Below, piece after piece: positions 57,929 through 64,000 of a stretch of DNA of 64,000 bases. The notes below the pieces were generated by a model, which had not been told where the DNA came from, made no database searches, and saw only the letters and a list, made by a program, of their open reading frames with translations. The stretch is from assembly GCF_900090145.1 (NCBI RefSeq), contig NZ_FMHI01000005.1, positions 1 to 64,000 on the forward strand. The letters run 5' to 3'. The DNA is from Streptomyces sp. WMMB 322. GTDB lineage: Bacteria > Actinomycetota > Actinomycetes > Streptomycetales > Streptomycetaceae. The position numbers and the translations under genes were made by a program. Every line of letters begins with the position of its first letter. Position 1 is the first letter of the stretch.

Positions 57929-59014
57929 CTACAGACCTCGGGGATCGGCGACAACGGCGTGACTGGGGTGCGAGTCGGAGCGTTCGGCGGCGGCCGCGTG
58001 CCTCTGCTTGAGAAACGTGCCCAGGCCGGAGCCCCTGCGGGCGCTGCCCGCGCGGTCTCCGGCGGTGCCGGGGGAGGAACCGGAAGCGGAGCCGGCGGCG
58101 GAGCGGGAGGAGAGCGCGGAGCCGGAGCGGCCACGGGCGGGCGCCGGGCGCACCGCCGCCGCCTTCCGCGAACCGGCACCGTACGGTGCGGGCGCCGCGC
58201 AGAACGCGCAGCGGTCTCCGATGAGTTCGAGGCCGCACCAGTGGCACTCGTCCCGTCGCACGGAGGAGACCAGCCGGTACAGCACCGAGACGTCGGGGAT
58301 CGCGGCGGCGAACTCGACGAGCCTGCCGGTCCCCCACCAGCCGGCCGACTCCTCCGGCAGATACGCCTCCTGCACATTGCCGACGCGCCACTGCGGGGCG
58401 AGGGAGGCGGTGACCCAGTCGGAGTTGAGCTGGCCGATGGCGTAGGTGAGATGCGTGGGGAACTGGGGGCCGGTGAGCGCGGCCCTGACCACGCCGCGCG
58501 CGCCGCTGTCGGTGCGCACCAGCTGCGGCGTGGGCGTGGCCAGCACCGCGAACTGCGCCTTGGGGTTCCAGGACCTGGCGGCCGTCGTGTAGGAGAGCGG
58601 CAGGTGGTCGAGCTTGGCGACGGAACTCAGCAGCGCGCCCGCGTAGATGTAATGCGCGAGGAGGCGCACGGAGGCGCCCAGCACTCCGGGACTGAACTCG
58701 CACAGCGAGAGCTGCCTCAACTGCCGTACGAGGACTGCCGTGCCCAGCGGCGGGAGAGCCGTGGGCATCAGGGCGACCCGGTCGCTCTCCAGGACGGAGC
58801 GGATGGCGTGGAGCCTGTGCAGGAAGGGCTTGGGCAGCGTCGTGGGGTGGACGACGATCAGGTGACCGTTCTGGTCGATCAGCCGCTGCGTCTGGGCGAC
58901 CGCCACGTCGAACGGCTGCTCGTCCGGCGGCTGGAAGACATGCGCCCGCGGTGTGTGCCGGTCCGGCGGGGGCAGCATGTGGCCGTGGCTGGTGACTGCT
59001 ATTGCAGTGGTCAT
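57929..59014 (-). CDS. Conserved Tad-linked protein with a CxxC zinc ribbon, function unknown
   Basis: The 361-residue protein has no recognised family. The N-terminal half is hydrophobic-patterned (TALPPLGTAVLVRQLRQLSL); in the middle are YAIGQLNSDWVTASLAPQW and VEFAAAIPDVSVLYRLVSS. A C-terminal zinc-ribbon-like pair (CHWCGLELIGDRCAFC) lies near residue 260, then a basic disordered tail. The ATG at 59014 follows GGGGGCGGGG. Its stop is four bases before the CpaB start, so it heads the operon and probably serves the Tad system, possibly as a cytoplasmic adaptor or regulator. That role is inferred from position only. Confidence 0.75.
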   Translation of the reverse strand: MTTAIAVTSHGHMLPPPDRHTPRAHVFQPPDEQPFDVAVAQTQRLIDQNGHLIVVHPTTLPKPFLHRLHAIRSVLESDRVALMPTALPPLGTAVLVRQLRQLSLCEFSPGVLGASVRLLAHYIYAGALLSSVAKLDHLPLSYTTAARSWNPKAQFAVLATPTPQLVRTDSGARGVVRAALTGPQFPTHLTYAIGQLNSDWVTASLAPQWRVGNVQEAYLPEESAGWWGTGRLVEFAAAIPDVSVLYRLVSSVRRDECHWCGLELIGDRCAFCAAPAPYGAGSRKAAAVRPAPARGRSGSALSSRSAAGSASGSSPGTAGDRAGSARRGSGLGTFLKQRHAAAAERSDSHPSHAVVADPRGL

Positions 59015-59183
59015 CCCCGCCCCCGAGCTCCAAGTCGGACCCTTGAGGCCCGAGTTCCCGATCACCGATGCCGATCTGACGACACCACACCTTACGGCCG
59101 GGAGCCCTGCCTCGGAACAACTTCGGCCCCTGCCGCTCTACCTGCCATACCCCGCGCCGTCCGTAGGTCAATCGGCTCGCGGG

Positions 59184-59216
59184 CCGGCACTCGTCCCGGG
59201 CGGGGACGAGTGCCGG
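59184..59216 (-). terminator. Terminator of the Nramp-like gene
   Basis: A 14-bp perfect stem (CCGGCACTCGTCCC and its complement) with a short loop lies 15 bp after the Nramp-like stop codon. Confidence 0.75.
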
Positions 59217-59230
59217 GTCCTCGGCACCTC

Positions 59231-60613
59231 CTACCAGGGAATCTCCCTGACCTGCTGCACGCACAGCACGATGAAGAGCATCCCGGAGACGAAGAGCATC
59301 ACGTTGCTGACGATGCCGTTGCGCCATTCACGCGGAGTGCGGTCCGAGTTGAGCAGCCACAGGAGCGTGAGCGCGAGGAACGGCATGAAGAACGCGCCGA
59401 GCACGCCGTAGACCACGACGAGCAGGAACGGCTGCTCCAGCCAGAGCAGGGCCATCGGCGGGAAGGTCAGCCACAGCAGGTACGCGCGGAACGGCAGTGA
59501 CCGCTCACGCTGACCGCCGGCCACGGCCCGCACCGCCTTCTCGCCGGTGGCGTCCCCGCCGTCCCCGCCGGTGCCGTCCTCGCCGCCCGCGGCGCGTGCG
59601 GCACGCAGCCGTTCCACGAAGTCGGCGAACATCAGGCTGACTCCGTGCCACACGCCGATCAGCGACGTGAAGGACGTGGCGAAGAACCCGACGAGGAAGA
59701 GGGTGGAGGTGAACGAGCCGAAGCGGTCCGCGAGGACCTTGTCGAGGTCGGCCAGGCCCTTGTCGCCCTCGGCGATCGCGATGTTCGCCGAGTGCAGCAG
59801 CTCGGCGCCGACGATCAGCATGGCGACGACGAAGACGCCGGTGGTGATGTAGGCGACGCGGTTGTCGAGCCGCATCATCTTCATCCAGCTGCTGTCGGTC
59901 CAGCCCTTGGCGTTCACCCAGTACCCGTACGCGGCCATGGTGATGGTGCCGCCGACCCCGCCGATCAGGCCGAGGGTGTAGAAGACCGAGCCGTCCGGCA
60001 GGACCGGCACCAGCCCGGAGAAGGCGGCCCCGATGTCGGGCGAGACGAGTACCGCGACGTAGACGACGACCACGAACATGACGCCGATCATTGCCGTCAT
60101 GACCTTCTCGAAGACGGCGTAGCGGTTGAACCAGACGAAGACGAGGCCCACGAGCCCGGTGATGATCGCCCACCCCTTGAGGTCGAGCACGCCGGGGAAG
60201 AGCGCGTCCAGTGGAAGCCCGGCGGAGGACATGGCCGTGCCGCCGTAGACGAAGCCCCAGATCACGACGTACACGGCGAAGTAGACCGTCGTCCAGGAGC
60301 CGAGCGAACGCCAGCCCTCGAAGATGGTGCGGCCGGTGGCCAGGTGCCAGCGGCCGGTCGCCTCGGCGAGCGCCACCTTGACGATGCAGCCGATGACCGC
60401 CGCCCACAGGAGGGTGTAGCCGAACTTGCTGCCCGCGATCAGGGTGGCGACCAGGTCGCCGGCACCGACTCCCGTCGCGGCGACGACGATGCCGGGGCCG
60501 ATCAACTTCCAGCTTGCCTTGCGTACTTGCGGCCGGGTCTGCGCCTGAGACCTGCCGGGCGAGTCCGGGGTGGAGGCGGACGCTCCGCCCTGCTCGCTGT
60601 CCTCGGTTGTCAT
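59231..60613 (-). CDS. Nramp-family transporter-like protein without the DPGN motif
   Basis: The 460-residue membrane protein has about 11 helices in the Nramp arrangement. The first helix reads IGPGIVVAATGVGAGDLVAT where canonical Mn/Fe importers have DPGN, and helix 6 has GGVGGTITMAAYGYW in place of the Met-Pro-His motif. So it is probably not a normal transition-metal importer; related proteins may carry Mg, Al or another substrate. An Ala/Gly-rich cytoplasmic loop interrupts helices 8-9. The ATG 60613 was chosen over a GTG directly upstream. Divergent from the chitinase gene across 200 bp. Confidence 0.85.
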   Translation of the reverse strand: MTTEDSEQGGASASTPDSPGRSQAQTRPQVRKASWKLIGPGIVVAATGVGAGDLVATLIAGSKFGYTLLWAAVIGCIVKVALAEATGRWHLATGRTIFEGWRSLGSWTTVYFAVYVVIWGFVYGGTAMSSAGLPLDALFPGVLDLKGWAIITGLVGLVFVWFNRYAVFEKVMTAMIGVMFVVVVYVAVLVSPDIGAAFSGLVPVLPDGSVFYTLGLIGGVGGTITMAAYGYWVNAKGWTDSSWMKMMRLDNRVAYITTGVFVVAMLIVGAELLHSANIAIAEGDKGLADLDKVLADRFGSFTSTLFLVGFFATSFTSLIGVWHGVSLMFADFVERLRAARAAGGEDGTGGDGGDATGEKAVRAVAGGQRERSLPFRAYLLWLTFPPMALLWLEQPFLLVVVYGVLGAFFMPFLALTLLWLLNSDRTPREWRNGIVSNVMLFVSGMLFIVLCVQQVREIPW

Positions 60614-60711
60614 CACTGACCGCCTTTGCTCGTCCCCTCAAGAGGTCCTGCCCGGCGCATCCAATATCCCGAGGACGATCAGCACAAGAGCTGGGACGGC
60701 TGCCGGAAGCC

Positions 60712-60741
60712 TTGACAGGAAGATTGGTCTGGACCATCTTG
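60712..60741 (+). promoter_or_regulatory. Chitinase promoter with DasR-type operator
   Basis: TTGACA at 60712-60717 is a consensus -35. Between it and a -10 near 60735-60740 lies ATTGGTCTGGACCATC (60723-60738), close to the DasR site consensus ACTGGTCTAGACCACT. Chitinase genes of Streptomyces are known DasR targets, so repression by DasR and induction by amino sugars is likely. Confidence 0.75.
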
Positions 60742-60814
60742 TCGGTCAAGCGCAGGGCCCGCGCACCACGCTCCAGACCTTTTCTCCCCATCTCCCCCCA
60801 CTCCGGAGGCAGTT

Positions 60815-61855
60815 GTGGCACGCGCAAGATTCCTGTCCCACTCCTACGCACGCCCCCGCGTCCTCGCCGCCGTCACGGCGGGCGCACTGACTCTGTGCGG
60901 ACTGCTCACAGCCGGTGCCGCCGACGCGGGCGCAGCACCGGCGGCCGGCAAGGCTCCGGCCGTCGGAGCATCCGCCGTACCCGCGCACGCCGTGACGGGG
61001 TACTGGCAGAACTTCGACAACGGCGCAACGACCCAGAAGCTCTCCGACCTGCCGGACGACTACGACATCATCGCCGTGGCCTTCGCCGACGCCACGGGCA
61101 CACCGGGCCAGGTGGACTTCAAGCTCGACCCGGCGACCGGCTACGGATCGGAGGAGGACTTCAAGGCCGACATCAAGGCGAAGCACGACGAGGGCAAGTC
61201 CGTCATCGTCTCGGTGGGCGGCGAGAAGGGCGCCGTCAGCGTGGCCGACGAGGCCTCCGCCGGCGCCTTCGCCGAGAGCATCGTCTCCCTCATGGACGAA
61301 TACGGCTTCGACGGAGTCGACATCGACCTGGAGAACGGCCTCAACTCGACCTACATGACCAAGGCGCTGGACGACATCCACAGCAAGAAGAGCGACGTCG
61401 TGGTGACGATGGCCCCGCAGACCATCGACATGCAGTCCACCTCGACCGAGTACTTCAAGACGGCGCTGAACATCAAGGACTACCTGACGGTCGTCAACAT
61501 GCAGTACTACAACAGCGGTTCGATGAACGGCTGCGACGGAAAGACCTACGCGCAGGGCGGCGTCGACTTCCTGACGGCACTCGCCTGCATCCAGCTCGAA
61601 GGCGGCCTCGACCCCTCACAGGTGGGCATCGGCACGCCCGCCTCACCGAGCGCCGCGGGCTCGGGCCACGTCGAGCCCGGCGTGGTGACGGACGCCCTGG
61701 ACTGCCTGGCCGAGGGCACCAACTGCGGGAGCTTCAAGCCGGAGAAGAAGTACCCCGGCATCCGCGGGGCGATGACCTGGTCGACCAACTGGGACGCGGC
61801 CAACGGCAACAAGTGGGCGGGCACGGTCGGCCCGCACGTGCACGGGCTGCCGTAA
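60815..61855 (+). CDS. Secreted family 18 chitinase
   Basis: The 346-residue protein has a signal peptide (VLAAVTAGALTLCGLLTAGA) and a GH18 barrel. The catalytic signature FDGVDIDLENG holds Asp166, Asp169, Asp171 and the acid Glu173. Other barrel motifs are VTGYWQNFDNG, VIVSVGGEKGA and VVNMQYYNSGSMNG. The GTG at 60815 follows GGAGG. It lacks a separate carbohydrate-binding module and is smaller than many Streptomyces chitinases. It degrades chitin outside the cell. Confidence 0.95.
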   Translation: MARARFLSHSYARPRVLAAVTAGALTLCGLLTAGAADAGAAPAAGKAPAVGASAVPAHAVTGYWQNFDNGATTQKLSDLPDDYDIIAVAFADATGTPGQVDFKLDPATGYGSEEDFKADIKAKHDEGKSVIVSVGGEKGAVSVADEASAGAFAESIVSLMDEYGFDGVDIDLENGLNSTYMTKALDDIHSKKSDVVVTMAPQTIDMQSTSTEYFKTALNIKDYLTVVNMQYYNSGSMNGCDGKTYAQGGVDFLTALACIQLEGGLDPSQVGIGTPASPSAAGSGHVEPGVVTDALDCLAEGTNCGSFKPEKKYPGIRGAMTWSTNWDAANGNKWAGTVGPHVHGLP

Positions 61856-61932
61856 CTCCGGGCGCGCGGGCGCTCCCCCGCCGGGGCGGCCCGCCGGCCG
61901 CTGCGGGGTCTCCGCGGTCCCGTTCGCACGTG

Positions 61933-61963
61933 ACGCCCCCCGGAGAGCATCTCCGGGGGGCGT
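61933..61963. terminator. Terminator between chitinase and protease genes
   Basis: A 14-bp perfect stem (ACGCCCCCCGGAGA and its complement) with a three-base loop lies between the convergent chitinase and protease genes. Confidence 0.75.
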
Positions 61964-62072
61964 CCTCCGTACTCGGCCGTGTGCGGAGTTCACCGCCGGG
62001 CCGGCGCCATGGTGCCGCCGCACCACACCGCCGGCCGGCAGCTGCCGGGCTCCGTCACAGGCGGCCCGGCGC

Positions 62073-62975
62073 TTACGGCTTCGGCAGCTTGCAGTCCGGC
62101 AGGCTCAGGTCGACCTTGTTCCCGGCCGCGATGCAGCTGGTGAGGGTGTGGGTCTGCTGCCCGTAGGCGATCCCCTCGTGAACGGTGACCTTGCCGTCCT
62201 TGTCCACCTCGCACGGGTTGTTGAGGGTGCATTCCTCGCCGTCCTCGTTACGGGTGTTGTTGATCCCGACGATCTTCCCGGACGAGTCGTCGATGACCGG
62301 AGAACCCGAGGTGCCGCCCTTGGTCTCGCACTCCTTCGTGTAGCGGATCGAGTCCTTCATGGTCCAGCCGTCCTCGCGCAGCTCGGGCACGAAGGCGTCG
62401 ATCGAGCAGCTGAAGGTCTCCTTCCAGTACCCGGAGACCACAGTCATGGCCGTGCCCTCCTCCGGGTGCTCCGCCTGGACCTCGAGCGGGTCGATGCCCG
62501 TGTCGTTCTTGATCTCCTCGTATGTGGCGTCGAGTTCGTAGAGCGCGACGTCGGTGTCCGTCATCGTCCCGTAGGCGATCTTCGTGGAGGTCAGCGAGCC
62601 GGCGTCGCCGCCCTTGGCGTCCAGCAGCGTGAAGTTGCGCTTCACGTCCTCGTCGACGATGACCTGGCCCGGCTCCGGCATGCCCGCCTCACGGCAGTGC
62701 CCGTTGGTGAGCACGAGCCCGGGGTCGGACGCCTTCGACTCGGGCATCTTCACCAGCGAACCGGAGCAGTTGCTCAGCGCGACCGTGCCCGCGAAGTCCG
62801 GCGCGGCGGCCTTCGCGGCGGCGTTCGCGGCAGTCCGGGCGGCAGTGTCGGCGGCGCTGCCGGCGGCCTCGGCCTTGGGGGCCTCGGCGGCGAAGGCGGG
62901 TGCGGGGGCGACGGCGGTGACGGCGACGGCTCCGAAGAACGCCGTGGCCAGGACGCCGGCGAGAGGTCTTTTCAT
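62073..62975 (-). CDS. Secreted trypsin-like serine protease
   Basis: The 300-residue protein has a signal peptide (LATAFFGAVAVTAVAPAPA) and a chymotrypsin-fold peptidase with His93 in VLTNGHC, Asp142 in TDTDVALYEL and Ser223 in KGGTSGSPVIDD. Disulfide-type cysteines are present (CSGSLV, CREAGMP). An Ala-rich propeptide of about 30 residues follows the signal. The substrate and target are unknown; chitinase and protease lie back to back as secreted degradative enzymes. The ATG at 62975 follows GAGAGGAA. Confidence 0.9.
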   Translation of the reverse strand: MKRPLAGVLATAFFGAVAVTAVAPAPAFAAEAPKAEAAGSAADTAARTAANAAAKAAAPDFAGTVALSNCSGSLVKMPESKASDPGLVLTNGHCREAGMPEPGQVIVDEDVKRNFTLLDAKGGDAGSLTSTKIAYGTMTDTDVALYELDATYEEIKNDTGIDPLEVQAEHPEEGTAMTVVSGYWKETFSCSIDAFVPELREDGWTMKDSIRYTKECETKGGTSGSPVIDDSSGKIVGINNTRNEDGEECTLNNPCEVDKDGKVTVHEGIAYGQQTHTLTSCIAAGNKVDLSLPDCKLPKP

Positions 62976-63139
62976 CGTGGGGGGGTTCCTCTCCTTGAGC
63001 GAATCGATGTGACGGTGATTCGTCGGGGGTGACGCCGTGCATTCTTGGGCAGGAGAGGCACCCCCACAAGACCCCGACTGCGCCCCCAGAAGCGGATGAT
63101 GATGTTCCGCCAGGGGGGCGCCGTCGCGCGGGAATCCGT

Positions 63140-64000
63140 CTAGACGAACGGGCTGATCAGCGCCGCCACGGCGAAGCCGGCCACCGACAGGACGGATTCC
63201 AGCACCGTCCACGACTTGAGAGTGTCCCGCTCCGAGATGCCGAAGTACTTCGAGACGATCCAGAATCCGCCGTCGTTGACGTGCGAGGCGAAGATCGAAC
63301 CCGCCGAGATCGCCATGATGACGAGCGCGATGTGCGGCTGCGAGTAGTCACCGGAGGACAGCAGCGGAGCCACGATGCCCGCCGTGGTGACGATCGCGAC
63401 CGTCGCGGACCCCTGTGCGACCCGGAGCACGAGCGAGAGCAGGTACGACAGCACGATGACGGGAAGTCCCGCGTCGCCGAAGGTGTCCGCGAGCGCCTGG
63501 GCGACGCCGCTGCCGTCCAGCACCGCACCGAAGACCCCGCCCGCACCGACGACGAGCAGGATGTTGCCGATCGGCTTCAGCGAGGCCGTAGAGACGGTCT
63601 CCAGCGACTGACGCGACCAGCCGCGCCTCAGGCCGAGCAGCCAGTACGCCAGCAGCAGCGCGATCGTCAGCGCCACGAAGGGGTGCCCGAAGAACTCGAT
63701 GACCGAGCGGAGCGTCGAGGGGCCGAGTGCGATCGAGGAGAACGTCGCCAGCAGGATCAGCACGAGCGGGGTGCCGATGATGCCGAGCACCACGGCGAGC
63801 GAGACGGGCCGCTCGGTGGAGACTCCCGCCGCCTTCTGCTCGGCCGCGACGGCCGCCTTGGCCTCCTCGGCCGCCTCGACCATGTCGTGCGGCACCTCGA
63901 CGAAGAGGCGGTTGCCGATCCAGGCGGAGTACGCCCAGGCCGCGATCACGGCCGGGATGCCGGTGACGACGCCCATCAGGATGACCCAGCCGAGGTCGAC
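63140..64000 (-). CDS. GntP-family gluconate:H+ symporter (partial, N-terminus outside window)
   Basis: The visible 286 residues are the C-terminal part of a GntP/GntT permease, with FGAVLDGSGVAQALADTFGD, SATVAIVTTAGIVAPLL, SAGSIFASHVNDGGFWIV and KYFGISERDTLKSWTV, all typical. Transport of gluconate or a related sugar acid is likely. The frame continues past base 64000 with no start codon needed inside; ATG 63976 is internal. The stop lies at 63140. Confidence 0.92.
   Translation of the reverse strand, partial: VDLGWVILMGVVTGIPAVIAAWAYSAWIGNRLFVEVPHDMVEAAEEAKAAVAAEQKAAGVSTERPVSLAVVLGIIGTPLVLILLATFSSIALGPSTLRSVIEFFGHPFVALTIALLLAYWLLGLRRGWSRQSLETVSTASLKPIGNILLVVGAGGVFGAVLDGSGVAQALADTFGDAGLPVIVLSYLLSLVLRVAQGSATVAIVTTAGIVAPLLSSGDYSQPHIALVIMAISAGSIFASHVNDGGFWIVSKYFGISERDTLKSWTVLESVLSVAGFAVAALISPFV

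Overview
The window is chromosomal DNA from a Streptomyces-type actinomycete. Its GC content is very high, GTG and TTG starts are common, and it carries WhiB, XRE/DUF397, SpoIIE-type phosphatase, DUF1707, DUF4245 and DUF6542 families. The core gene order (ychF, ispH, xseA-xseB, glpX, a WhiB-like gene, class I and class II fumarases) matches what I remember of the Streptomyces core chromosome. I saw no tRNA, rRNA, CRISPR array, intact insertion sequence or prophage.

Layout. 1-2.8 kb: a DUF885 gene running off the left edge, then a PrnB-like heme-dependent oxygenase gene joined by a deletion to the 3' half of a class V aminotransferase gene. 3.2-10.2 kb: an XRE-cupin regulator, a DUF1028 Ntn-hydrolase and a five-gene peptide ABC importer operon; two palindromes sit on the importer's -35 and -10 boxes. 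10.6-24 kb: housekeeping genes (ychF, ispH, xseAB, a nitroreductase, glpX, a WhiB-like gene, two fumarases). This part carries two local duplications: a 5' piece of glpX and the 3' end of the class I fumarase gene. 24-31.5 kb: DUF402, a methyltransferase, a SpoIIE phosphatase, an ahpD gene with no ahpC beside it, a small ANTAR protein, and an SPFH-ribbon-helix-helix operon with a 16-bp palindrome at its promoter. 31.7-48 kb: a PadR-ABC-FtsX operon, catalase, an XRE/DUF397 pair, a membrane alpha/beta hydrolase, an AI-2E-type transporter, a secreted transglycosylase with a possible structured leader, PhoH, a cis-prenyltransferase and an aldo/keto reductase.

48.3-59 kb: a complete-looking Tad (Flp pilus) locus on the minus strand. 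In transcription order it holds a conserved zinc-ribbon protein, CpaB, a CpaE ATPase fused in frame to a TadE-like pseudopilin, a second TadE, TadA, TadB, TadC, the Flp pilin, a TadG-like protein, a lipoprotein and an OmpA-domain protein. No prepilin peptidase gene lies in the window. 59-64 kb: an Nramp-like transporter without the usual metal-binding motif, a GH18 chitinase with a DasR-type operator inside its promoter, a secreted trypsin-like protease, and a GntP permease cut by the right edge.

The strongest leads are the CpaE-TadE fusion, the PrnB-like/aminotransferase deletion, the 88-bp fumarase repeat, and eight genes with a TANNNT box exactly six bases before the start codon, which points to leaderless transcripts.
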